From an uncultured Lachnospiraceae bacterium (GTDB taxonomy: Bacteria > Bacillota > Clostridia > Lachnospirales > Lachnospiraceae), in the NCBI GenBank assembly GCA_910579615.1, contig CAJTUA010000009.1, positions 89,701-153,700 of the forward strand: a DNA stretch of 64,000 nucleotides. The letters are read 5' to 3'. Positions 52,908-60,827 of this stretch are shown in pieces. The number at the start of each line of letters is the position of its first letter. Within the stretch, counting starts at the first letter, position 1. The notes under the pieces are model-generated. The model saw nothing but the letters and a program-made list of their open reading frames with translations, searched no databases and was not told the origin of the DNA. The translations under genes and the position numbers were made by a program.

Positions 52908-54857
52908 CTACGCAAAAAACTTACAATCCTCAACGGTAATCGAGGAAAGCTGCTCTTTTGTCGGCGTCCCGTAGCCTACGACACGGTTTGCCTGCGCCGC
53001 TACCATCTTTTCAAACAGATTGCGGATTCCCCTCGCATTCCCGAAATCCGCCTTCTCCTGTGGACCAAGCCGCCCCAGATAAGCGCGCACCGCAACCGCA
53101 ACCTCATCTTCAAGCGAAAATCCGGATTTTTTCGCCATCCCGATAAGAATGTCAATCAGTTCATCATCCCCATAATCCGGGAAATCGATAAATTTATTAA
53201 AACGCGAAATCAGCCCCGTGTTGGATTTTAAGAAATTCTCCATCTCCTGTGTGTAGCCCGCCACGATAATCACCAAATCCTCGCGGTAATCTTCCATCAG
53301 CTTTACAAGCATATCAATCGCTTCCGTTCCGAAATCATTGCCTCCCACGGCATTCGAGAGCGTGTACGCCTCATCAATAAAAAGGATGCCGCCCCTTGCC
53401 TTGTCCACGACCTCCTTGACTTTAAGCGCTGTCTGCCCGACATAGCCCGCCACAAGCCCCGCGCGGTCCGTCTCAATCATCATCCCCTTGCTTAACACCC
53501 CAAGTTCACGGTAAATCTCGGCAATCAGCCGCGCCACCGTCGTCTTCCCGGTACCTGGGTTCCCGGTAAATACCATATGGTAGGACATCGGCATTCCCGG
53601 CAGATGGTATTCCTCCCGCATCTTGCGCACGCGGATAAGGTTAATCAGGGAGCGGATTTCCTCCTTTACCCCGTCAAGGCCGACCAGCTCATCCAATCGG
53701 TTCATCAGCTTTTCCATGCGCTTTGCCCGGAAAGAAGCGAGTGCCGCGCGCGTTGCTGCTTCTTTGTCCACCACCGGTTCCGGCTCGGTTTTTGGCGCAG
53801 GTTCCGGTTTTTGTGTGATTTCTGGTTTTTGTTCCAACTCCGGCTTTTGCGTGATTTCCGGTTTTTGTCCGGATTCCGGTAAAGGCTCTTCTTTTTTTGC
53901 TTCCCCCTCTTCCCCCTCATCTTCCTGCAAAACCGCCGCAGTCCCAAGAACAACGGGGGAACGCGGGCGGGTTCCCGACAGCAGGATTTCCGCAGCGCTC
54001 TGTACCGTCACGGCAAATTCGTCTTCTTCCGCACCCTCCGGTTCTGCCATGCAGACAAGCTCGTCAATCTCATCGTACTCTTCCTCGTAGAACTCAGCTT
54101 CCTCCTCGTCCTCCGAATAGCCATAACCGTCACCCGAATCCATAAACTCCTCCATGTGGCTATCCTCCGGATTTACCGTGGCTCCGCCCCCTTCCGGCAG
54201 CTTCTCCTCCTTTTCCTCGATGAGGAACGCTTCCTTTTTATAAGCGGCAAAATCCCCTCCTGCCTTCTTTAAAAGGACGGTATTTCCCTCCAAATCCCCC
54301 ATGCAGATTTTATGGAAAATATATTGCTCGTCCACACAGGCACCGCGGCTGTTCGCATTTTGGACAAACGCCTGGATGCGCCCGTAATATTCCCTCACAT
54401 AATGCGTAACAACCATGTCCGTCCTGCGGTTGATATACGCAAGCGCAAAGATAATATTTAACAATGCGTCAAAAAACAGCCCTGTCATACTGCTATGGTG
54501 CTCCACATCGCGCAGGCTGCAAAGCTGCAGCAGAATCGGCGGCGCAAGCACAAGCTTCTTTGCCTCCTGTGCATTTTCCTGTGTAATCCCGGTTCTTTTT
54601 TCAATTCCGAGCGGATTCTGGCCGGTCATGCCGATAATCATCCCAAGCGTCTCTTCGTCTTCTGCCTGAATGTAACCTGCCACCTGCACCAGAAGTGCCT
54701 GTATATAAAGTGCAAGGAAATCCTCAATCTGACGGTTTAAAATCATTAGCGGATTCTGCCAATACCCTTCTTCCTCAAGGGTGGCGCAGTAGTCCCGCAG
54801 TATATCATAATTTTCCTTCGCAATCGCATAAAGCTTTTCGTTTGGATAGGCCCTCAA
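52908..54857 (-). CDS. SpoVK/CbbX-like AAA ATPase with long N-terminal extension
   Basis: The C-terminal 260 residues form a CbbX/SpoVK-type AAA domain: VFTGNPGTGKTTVARLIAEI, VGQTALKVKEVVDKARGGIL, FIDEAYTLSN and GYTQEMENFLKSNTGL with SRFNKFI. The N-terminal 230 residues are helical and unlike known SpoVK, and are followed by an acidic linker (EDEEEAEFYEEEYDEIDELV) and Pro/Glu repeats (QKPEITQKPELEQKPEI). Translation starts at TTG 54857 behind AGGAGG. SpoVK acts in Bacillus sporulation; the extension suggests a different partner. Confidence 0.8.
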   Translation of the reverse strand: MRAYPNEKLYAIAKENYDILRDYCATLEEEGYWQNPLMILNRQIEDFLALYIQALLVQVAGYIQAEDEETLGMIIGMTGQNPLGIEKRTGITQENAQEAKKLVLAPPILLQLCSLRDVEHHSSMTGLFFDALLNIIFALAYINRRTDMVVTHYVREYYGRIQAFVQNANSRGACVDEQYIFHKICMGDLEGNTVLLKKAGGDFAAYKKEAFLIEEKEEKLPEGGGATVNPEDSHMEEFMDSGDGYGYSEDEEEAEFYEEEYDEIDELVCMAEPEGAEEDEFAVTVQSAAEILLSGTRPRSPVVLGTAAVLQEDEGEEGEAKKEEPLPESGQKPEITQKPELEQKPEITQKPEPAPKTEPEPVVDKEAATRAALASFRAKRMEKLMNRLDELVGLDGVKEEIRSLINLIRVRKMREEYHLPGMPMSYHMVFTGNPGTGKTTVARLIAEIYRELGVLSKGMMIETDRAGLVAGYVGQTALKVKEVVDKARGGILFIDEAYTLSNAVGGNDFGTEAIDMLVKLMEDYREDLVIIVAGYTQEMENFLKSNTGLISRFNKFIDFPDYGDDELIDILIGMAKKSGFSLEDEVAVAVRAYLGRLGPQEKADFGNARGIRNLFEKMVAAQANRVVGYGTPTKEQLSSITVEDCKFFA

Positions 54858-54901
54858 ATCTATAACCTCCTGTCCTTCTATATAGAACTTACTTCCCGCA
54901 C

Positions 54902-54910
54902 ATTATACCA
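54902..54910 (-). promoter_or_regulatory. extended -10 promoter of the SpoVK-like gene
   Basis: TGGTATAAT on the minus strand (TATAAT at 54902-54907), about 45 bp before the TTG start codon. It lies in the 64-bp gap after recG, so the AAA gene has its own promoter. Confidence 0.6.
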
Positions 54911-54921
54911 CGAATTCCTGT

Positions 54922-56940
54922 TCAATGAAAGACCTTTTCACTTTTTATGCCAATCTCTGAACAAACGTGCAGATATTCCTCCTGCGTCAGCCCTTCCGCC
55001 GCCGCGTTCGCGGCCGTGAGCATGTCCGCATCCCGATAAATATCTGCCAGTTCAAACTGCATTTCCCCGCTCTGGCGCACGCCGAACACATCGCCTGGTC
55101 CCCTGAGCTTTAAATCTTCCCCGGCAATGTAAAAGCCGTCGTTGGAACGGTTCATAATCTCCAGGCGCTCCCTCGCCTTCTCGTCCTGCGAGCCATTGAC
55201 AAAAATGCAGTACGACTGGTGCGCCCCCCTGCCGACGCGCCCCCGCAGCTGATGCAGCTGCGCTAACCCAAACCGCTCGGCATCCTCAATCATCATCACG
55301 GTCGCGTTGGGAACATTGACACCGACCTCGACAACGGTCGTTGAAACAAGTACCTGAATCTTCCCCTGCGCAAACTGTTCCATCAGGTCATTTTTCAACA
55401 CCGCCTTCTGCTTGCCGTGCAATGCCTCCACCGTCACCTGTTCCGGAAGCTCCTCGCGCAGCCGCCTTGTATATTCCGTGACATTTTCCGCCTCAATCTC
55501 CTCGCTCTGCTCCACCATCGGGCAAATCACGTAAGCCTGCCTGCCCTCCTGCACCTGCTTTGCAATAAAGCGGAATGCCGTTGGGCGGTAGGAGGTTCCA
55601 ACAACACAGTTTTTGATTGGCAGGCGCTCCGCCGGGAGCTCTTTTATCAAAGAGACATCCAGGTCACCGTAGAGTACAATTGCAAGCGTCCTTGGAATCG
55701 GCGTTGCACTCATGACAAGCACATGTACATATTCTCCCTTCCCCGCGAGGCTTTCGCGCTGCCGCACCCCAAAGCGGTGCTGCTCGTCCGTTATGACAAG
55801 TGCCAGTTTATCGTAGAGCACCTTCTCTTGTATCAGCGCATGCGTCCCAATCACCACATCCGCTTCATGCCCTGCAATCCGCGCGCAGGCAGCCTTCTTT
55901 GCCGCCGCGCCCATTGAGCCGACAAGCAGCTCCACCCGGACGCCAAGGGGCTCAAATGCCGCACGCATCGACTCGTAATGCTGCCTTGCAAGCACCTCCG
56001 TCGGTGCCATAATGCAGCCCTGATAGCCATTTGTGGCAGCAAGCAGCAGCGCGTACTCCGCAAGCACGGTCTTTCCAGAACCGACATCGCCCTGAAGCAG
56101 GCGGTTCATGGTATACTCCCCCGTCATATCCTTGCGGATATCCTTTAATGCCTCCTCCTGCCCTGCCGTGAGCTGGTACGGAAGGCTTTGCAGGAACTGC
56201 CTGCATGTTTCGGTTTCCTTTATCAAAAAATGGTTTTTCTCCAGAAGGCGGCTTTCCTTCTGCTTGCGCAGGCAGACTGCAAAGCGGAAAAACTCATCAA
56301 ACACAAGGCGCTTCCTTGCATCAAGCATTGTTTCCATTGATTTCGGAAAATGGATTTCCCCAAGCGCCGCCTTCTGCGAAATCAATTTATTTTGCTTTAC
56401 AATCCGCTTCGGCAGATAGTCCTCCCCCGCCTCAAGCAGACAAAGCGCCTGATTTGCCGCCTTTTGCAGCGCGCGGTTTGTCAGTCCTGCCGTCAGCGGG
56501 TAGATTGGCTGTAAGACATGCAAAAGTATGCGGTATTCCTCTTTTTTGTATATCTTTGGCTGGTCCATCACAAGCGCCGCGCCCTTGCGGACAATCCTGC
56601 CCCGGAAAATATAGTGTGTCCCCCGTTTCAATACATTTTTTAAATACACCTGGTTGAACCAGGTCAGGCGTATCGTCCCGCTCATATCCTGGGCATTGCA
56701 CGAGACAACCGTAAGCCCTTTCATGCGCTTTACTTCCGCAAAGGTCGCAATCCCCGCCTCAATCGCCATAACACTGCCCTCCCGCAGATTTGCGATTGGC
56801 ACAGGAAGCTCGTACACCTCATAATCCCTTGGGTAATGGTGCAACAGGTCGCCCACCGTAAAAATTTCAAGCTTCGCAAGCATCTGCGCTGTCTTTTCCC
56901 CGATTCCCTTTACCGATTCCACTGAATCACTCTGCTGCAT
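54922..56940 (-). CDS. recG: ATP-dependent DNA helicase RecG
   Basis: RecG remodels stalled forks and branched DNA. The 672-residue protein has the N-terminal wedge/OB domain (about 60-150, DYEVYELPVPIANLREGSVM), Walker A in LLQGDVGSGKT, the DEQH box (ITDEQHRFGVRQR), SATPIPRTLA, and the C-terminal QLRGRVGRGAHQSYCIF. Length is normal. It is downstream of fakA, as often in Firmicutes. Confidence 0.96.
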   Translation of the reverse strand: MQQSDSVESVKGIGEKTAQMLAKLEIFTVGDLLHHYPRDYEVYELPVPIANLREGSVMAIEAGIATFAEVKRMKGLTVVSCNAQDMSGTIRLTWFNQVYLKNVLKRGTHYIFRGRIVRKGAALVMDQPKIYKKEEYRILLHVLQPIYPLTAGLTNRALQKAANQALCLLEAGEDYLPKRIVKQNKLISQKAALGEIHFPKSMETMLDARKRLVFDEFFRFAVCLRKQKESRLLEKNHFLIKETETCRQFLQSLPYQLTAGQEEALKDIRKDMTGEYTMNRLLQGDVGSGKTVLAEYALLLAATNGYQGCIMAPTEVLARQHYESMRAAFEPLGVRVELLVGSMGAAAKKAACARIAGHEADVVIGTHALIQEKVLYDKLALVITDEQHRFGVRQRESLAGKGEYVHVLVMSATPIPRTLAIVLYGDLDVSLIKELPAERLPIKNCVVGTSYRPTAFRFIAKQVQEGRQAYVICPMVEQSEEIEAENVTEYTRRLREELPEQVTVEALHGKQKAVLKNDLMEQFAQGKIQVLVSTTVVEVGVNVPNATVMMIEDAERFGLAQLHQLRGRVGRGAHQSYCIFVNGSQDEKARERLEIMNRSNDGFYIAGEDLKLRGPGDVFGVRQSGEMQFELADIYRDADMLTAANAAAEGLTQEEYLHVCSEIGIKSEKVFH

Positions 56941-57142
56941 ATCCTGCCCCCGTTTTTATGCAAAAATAAACCAGGACGTCTTTGCTGGCGTTGGCACAAG
57001 ACAAATAAGGCTGCCGCGCGAAGAAGAAAACATACAAAATATAGCATCCGTCCAAAGAAAAGACCTCTATATCTTGCATGATTCCTGCTTCGCGCGACAG
57101 CCCCCACCTGTGCGAAACGGCGAATCCTGCCACCGCCCGCCT

Positions 57143-58870
57143 TTATTCTACCGATAATACATAATAATAAATCGGCTGTCCCCCGTCGTGCACCTCCACA
57201 TCCACATCCGGATAAAGCTTCTCAATGCGTGCCGCCACAGCCTTCGCGTCATCGCGCGTCGTCTCACTGCCGTAATAAAGGCTAATCAGCTCCGAATTTT
57301 CATCCACCATCGTGTCCACCAACTCAATCGTTGTATCCGCAATGTCTTTGCCGACGGTAAGAATTGTCTTATCATCCAACCCCATGATATCGCCCTGATG
57401 GATTTCCTTCCCATCAATGCTCGTATCGCGCACGGCATAGGTCACCTGCCCGGAACGCACGGCATGCATCCCCTCGGTCATATACTGTTCATTCTCTTTG
57501 GCAGACTTGTCATACACATAGTTAATCATCGCCGCAATCCCCTGCGGAACGGTCTTTGACGGTATCACGACAATCTCCTTGTCCTCCGTCAGCGCCTTCG
57601 CCTGGTTTGCTGCAAGGATGATATTGCTGTTGTTCGGGAGGATAAAAATCGTGTCCGCATTGACCTGCTCAATCGCGTTTAACATATCCTCCGTGCTCGG
57701 ATTCATCGTCTGGCCGCCTTCAATCAGGTAATCCACGCCAAGCCCTTTGAATATCTCATTGATGCCGTTTCCGATGGAAACCGCAACAAAACCCACCGCC
57801 TTGCGCGGCTTGGAAGGTTTTTTCGGCTCTGCTGCCTGCGGCGTTTCCGCTGCCTTTAAGGTCATCGGCTCTTTTTTCGCCGCCTGCTTCTCCGCCTCCA
57901 AAATCACCTTCTCGTTGTGCTCCTCGCGCATATTGTCAATCTTCATCTTCGTAAGGGAACCATACGTCAATGCCCGCTGGATTGCAAGTCCCGGGTCATT
58001 CGTATGTACGTGAACCTTTACGATATCATCGTCCGATACGACCACAATCGAGTCACCAATCGACTCAAGGAATGCCTTAAACTCTTGCTCGGTCTGTCCT
58101 GTATACTCTTTTTCAAGCATAATGATGAATTCCGTACAGTATCCGAATTTGATATCCGATGTCGAGATGCCATCGCTGCTTATGGCAGCATTCTCCACCT
58201 TCTGCTCTGCCGCAGCCTCTTTTTCCGGCTCCTTTACTTCAAACTCAACTTCCTTGCCAAGCATCGCCGCGTAAGCGCCCTTTACGACCTCAAGAAGCCC
58301 CTGCCCGCCGGAATCGACAACCCCCGCCTCCTTTAACACCGGCAAAAGCTCCGGCGTATAGGCAAGCACCTCCTCCATGCGCTTTATGACTTCCGCGCCA
58401 AAATATTCGAGGTCCTGCGTCTCCCCCACAAGCTGTGCAGCACGCTCCGCAGCTCCTTTTGCCACGGTAAGAATTGTTCCCTCCTTTGGCTTCATAACCG
58501 CCTTGTACGCAGTTTCCACCGCCTTCTGGAACGCATTTGCCATAACCGGCACGTCTACCGTCTCATGTTCTTTTACTTCCTTCGTAAACCCACGGAAAAG
58601 CTGTGACAAAATAACACCGGAATTGCCTCTTGCACCGCGCAGGGAGCCGGAGGATATCGCCTTCGAAAGCGACTTCATATCCGGATTTTCGATTGCGCTG
58701 GCCTCCTTTGCCGCTGACATGATTGTCAATGTCATATTTGTTCCTGTATCGCCGTCCGGCACCGGAAAAACATTTAACTCATTGATATATTCTTTCTTTG
58801 CCTCGATACTTTTTGCCCCCGCCAGAAACATTTTCTGCAAAAGCGATGCATCTATCGTATTCAGACTCAC
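57143..58870 (-). CDS. fakA: fatty acid kinase catalytic subunit FakA (DAK domain, YloV)
   Basis: FakA phosphorylates fatty acids held by a FakB (DegV) carrier protein. The N-terminal DAK2-like kinase domain has NVFPVPDGDTGTNMTLTIMS and SLRGARGNSGVILSQLFRGF; the middle has SGGQGLLEVVKGAYAAMLG; the C-terminal half is DegV-like. GTG at 58870 is ten bases after AAGGAGG and is preferred to a GTG seven codons earlier. That gives 575 residues. It is 23 bp after asp23, the conserved pair. Confidence 0.9.
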   Translation of the reverse strand: MSLNTIDASLLQKMFLAGAKSIEAKKEYINELNVFPVPDGDTGTNMTLTIMSAAKEASAIENPDMKSLSKAISSGSLRGARGNSGVILSQLFRGFTKEVKEHETVDVPVMANAFQKAVETAYKAVMKPKEGTILTVAKGAAERAAQLVGETQDLEYFGAEVIKRMEEVLAYTPELLPVLKEAGVVDSGGQGLLEVVKGAYAAMLGKEVEFEVKEPEKEAAAEQKVENAAISSDGISTSDIKFGYCTEFIIMLEKEYTGQTEQEFKAFLESIGDSIVVVSDDDIVKVHVHTNDPGLAIQRALTYGSLTKMKIDNMREEHNEKVILEAEKQAAKKEPMTLKAAETPQAAEPKKPSKPRKAVGFVAVSIGNGINEIFKGLGVDYLIEGGQTMNPSTEDMLNAIEQVNADTIFILPNNSNIILAANQAKALTEDKEIVVIPSKTVPQGIAAMINYVYDKSAKENEQYMTEGMHAVRSGQVTYAVRDTSIDGKEIHQGDIMGLDDKTILTVGKDIADTTIELVDTMVDENSELISLYYGSETTRDDAKAVAARIEKLYPDVDVEVHDGGQPIYYYVLSVE

Positions 58871-58892
58871 CTGTTTTGCTCCTCCTTCCACT

Positions 58893-59252
58893 TTAATCTA
58901 TCACGCGGACGCCTTCGACAAAGATATTAATCTTTGTGACCTCAAGCCCGGCAAACTCTTCGATTTTATATTTTACATTGCTGATTAAGTTTTCCGCAAC
59001 CGCGGAAATGCTCACGCCGTAGGAAACAATGATGTGAAGGTCAATAATGATTTTGTTGTCCTTTAAGGTAACGCCGACGCCGTGCGTCAGGTTATCGCGC
59101 TTTAACAGCTTGACCAGCCCGTCTTTCATGCTGATGGATGCCATACCCACCACGCCAAAACATTCCACCGCAGAGGAACCTGCATATTTCGCTACCACGG
59201 CTGTGTCAACCGCGATTTCGCCCAGCTTGGTATTCATCATCCCATTATTCAT
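58893..59252 (-). CDS. Asp23/Gls24 family protein
   Basis: The 119-residue product from the ATG at 59252 (GGGAGG upstream) has the Asp23 core: LGEIAVDTAVVAKYAGSSAV, CFGVVGMASISMKDGLVKLL and HIIVSYGVSISAVAENLISN. Members next to fakA (YloU) are linked to envelope stress and fatty acid metabolism. It forms a two-gene unit with fakA. Confidence 0.92.
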   Translation of the reverse strand: MNNGMMNTKLGEIAVDTAVVAKYAGSSAVECFGVVGMASISMKDGLVKLLKRDNLTHGVGVTLKDNKIIIDLHIIVSYGVSISAVAENLISNVKYKIEEFAGLEVTKINIFVEGVRVID

Positions 59253-59419
59253 AAATAGCCCTCCCGTTTGATTTTTGTTTTGCACTCTGTTTTTCGTTTT
59301 GCTTACAAATCACATTTTTTTACTGTGATTCCCTTTACACACATTATACCCTATTTTTCCAAAAATGAAAACAGTTTTTTGGCGGAGAGCCAAAATTTTT
59401 CCCTGCTGCCGGAAACGGC

Positions 59420-59450
59420 GTAACATATCCAAACCCCAGGCGCATATAAT
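59420..59450 (+). promoter_or_regulatory. possible sporulation (sigma-E/K-type) promoter of the 46-aa membrane protein
   Basis: GTAACATA (59420-59427) and CATATAAT (59443-59450), 15 bp apart, resemble sigma-E -35 and -10 boxes (CATATAAT is an exact -10 match). The same bases also contain a sigma-A TATAAT with a poor -35. Confidence 0.35.
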
Positions 59451-59482
59451 ATAACATCCCACAGCGAAAGAAGGAGGCCGCT

Positions 59483-59623
59483 ATGAAGCGGATGATTGGT
59501 TTCATTCTTTTCTGGGTTGCTGTCGGTATGACCATCATGCTTTTTATCAGCAGCGGCCTTTTTGCTATTTTTTTGATTATCGTCCTCTTTGTACTCAGCT
59601 ACCATCTGTTTTCCGACTGCTAA
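59483..59623 (+). CDS. 46-residue small membrane protein
   Basis: An ATG five bases after AAGGAGG opens a 46-codon frame ending in TAA. The peptide starts MKRMIGFILFWVAVGMTIML and has two hydrophobic stretches (FILFWVAVGMTIML and LFAIFLIIVLFVLSY) with a short SSG turn, consistent with a membrane hairpin. Strong ribosome binding site, own promoter region and lack of overlap with other genes support it. Similar short proteins are common but uncharacterised in Lachnospiraceae. Confidence 0.7.
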   Translation: MKRMIGFILFWVAVGMTIMLFISSGLFAIFLIIVLFVLSYHLFSDC

Positions 59624-59754
59624 AAAGCACTGGCACAAGGAACCGCATGGAAGTTTTTCCTGCGCACGCCGCAGGTACGCCACTTCTGCGTCGTACATTT
59701 TGTATAGAAAACTACCGTATATGTTTTTTCACATTTGCATCGCACGCACATGAC

Positions 59755-59782
59755 AAAGGGTGTCAATTTCTTGACACCCTTT
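59755..59782. terminator. perfect 12-bp hairpin between small membrane protein and rpmB
   Basis: AAAGGGTGTCAA (59755-59766) pairs with TTGACACCCTTT (59771-59782) around four bases. Both genes converge on it; the T-rich tract follows on the plus strand. Confidence 0.75.
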
Positions 59783-59806
59783 CGCTGTTTTCTTGTTTTT
59801 CCGCCC

Positions 59807-60004
59807 TTATGCGCGCTCTACCTTACCGGACCTCAGACAAGAAGTACAAACATACATTCTCTGTGTTCCACCGTTGACCTTTACCTTAACATGCTTCACG
59901 TTGGACTTCCACATTCTGTTAGCACGTCTGCTCAACTGACTTCTGGAATGGCTTAACTGGGAGCCCCACAGGGAAGCTTTATCGCAAATTGCACATTTTG
60001 CCAT
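59807..60004 (-). CDS. rpmB: ribosomal protein bL28
   Basis: The 65-residue protein begins MAKCAICDKASLWGSQLSHS, has the RRANRMWKSNVKHVKV core and ends YVCTSCLRSGKVERA. It keeps four zinc-binding cysteines (CxxC twice). The usual neighbours in Firmicutes are asp23, fakA and recG, which are all close here. Confidence 0.96.
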   Translation of the reverse strand: MAKCAICDKASLWGSQLSHSRSQLSRRANRMWKSNVKHVKVKVNGGTQRMYVCTSCLRSGKVERA

Positions 60005-60086
60005 GAACTAGCACCTCCTTAATAAAAATTAGGTCTTAGCCTGTGCAAACAATACACCCTTCACACCTGACCTGCAAACAAAAGCT

Positions 60087-60115
60087 ATTTTAACAGATAA
60101 GGAAACATTTTGCAA
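60087..60115 (-). promoter_or_regulatory. promoter of rpmB
   Basis: On the minus strand, TTGCAA (60110-60115) is 17 bp from TAAAAT (60087-60092). The leader is about 75 bases. Confidence 0.75.
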
Positions 60116-60171
60116 GCAAAATTTAATTTTTTTTCTTTTTTTCTTTTTTCCCGCAATATTCCCGCGCATTC

Positions 60172-60591
60172 TCATGAATTTTCAAGCTTTGTTTCCGTCT
60201 CCCTGACAATCTTTTCCGCCATCTCGTCCGTCTCTTTTTCTTTTTCCTTCGCCGCATCATCCTTCGTGAATTTGTCCACAAGATCCGGCACCATATCAAA
60301 AATCTTCGTCAGCGCATCCTGATTTTTCACATTGACAAGGCGCGCATGCCCGTTCTGGATAACAAGCACTGCGCTTGGTGTCATCTTGCCACTCATGCCG
60401 CCGCCGGAATTGTCCTTTGCCCCGTTTACAAACGAACCTGCCCCCATGCCAAAGCTCACGTCCACAAGCGGCAAAATGATGGTGCCGTCATCAAATTTGA
60501 CAGCATCGCCGACAACGGTCTTTGTTGTCAGGAATGCCTCCATCCCCTGAAATAAGGAGCTTACTGTACTGCTGAATTTTCCGTCTGCCAT
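60172..60591 (-). CDS. GerW/YtfJ family sporulation protein
   Basis: YtfJ/GerW is a spore protein needed for efficient germination in Bacillus. The product (139 residues from the ATG at 60591 behind GGAGG) has the family core: KTVVGDAVKFDDGTIILPLV, SFGMGAGSFV and SGKMTPSAVLVIQNGHARLV. The C-terminus is charged and coiled. It follows the DUF2953 gene, as ytfI-ytfJ do in Bacillus, but is separated from it by two copies of the structured repeat. Confidence 0.9.
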   Translation of the reverse strand: MADGKFSSTVSSLFQGMEAFLTTKTVVGDAVKFDDGTIILPLVDVSFGMGAGSFVNGAKDNSGGGMSGKMTPSAVLVIQNGHARLVNVKNQDALTKIFDMVPDLVDKFTKDDAAKEKEKETDEMAEKIVRETETKLENS

Positions 60592-60606
60592 ATAAAAATC
60601 CTCCAT

Positions 60607-60820
60607 ATAAAGTTCCGCATGTTCCCTTCCATCCCACTAACCGGCAGTGGGATTTTCTCTCCGCCCTGGTCCGAAAAAATCCCACTGGGGCGTTGTCCGG
60701 GAACATGCTGTTTTTAAAGTTCCGCATGTTCCCTTCCATCCCACTAACCGGCAGTGGGATTTTCTCTCCGCCCTGCTCCGAAAAAATCCCACTGGGGCGT
60801 TGTCCGGGAACATGCTGTTT
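60607..60820 (-). repeat. structured intergenic element, locus C (two tandem 107-bp copies)
   Basis: Two head-to-tail copies (60607-60713 and 60714-60820) differ at one base. Each has outer arms GCATGTTCCC and GGGAACATGC (60615-60624 and 60697-60706 in copy 1). Inside are ATCCCACT (60629-60636), AGTGGGAT (60644-60651) and a second ATCCCACT (60677-60684): the middle one can pair with either other. Copies fill the gap between the DUF2953 and gerW genes. Related to elements at 35368 and 37295. Confidence 0.9.
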
Positions 60821-60827
60821 TTTTATT

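Noticed and set aside
53767..53880. Repeats coding for QKPE units as an independent repeat element.
   Set aside because: They are in frame within the AAA gene and match a flexible linker.
56927..57133. Possible small gene between fakA and recG (MQDIEVFSLDGCYILYVFFF...).
   Set aside because: The ribosome binding site is weak, the peptide resembles nothing known, and it runs into the recG start; kept out for lack of support.
37246..60739. Short minus-strand ORFs inside the repeat elements give similar peptides (RNxKNS...PD).
   Set aside because: The likeness follows from nucleotide similarity. The 107-bp period is not a multiple of three, and frames run into neighbouring genes.
60607..60820. 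Tandem 107-bp units could look like a CRISPR array or other repeat-spacer locus.
   Set aside because: There are only two units, no spacers between them and no cas genes in the window; units are structured and dispersed at two other loci.
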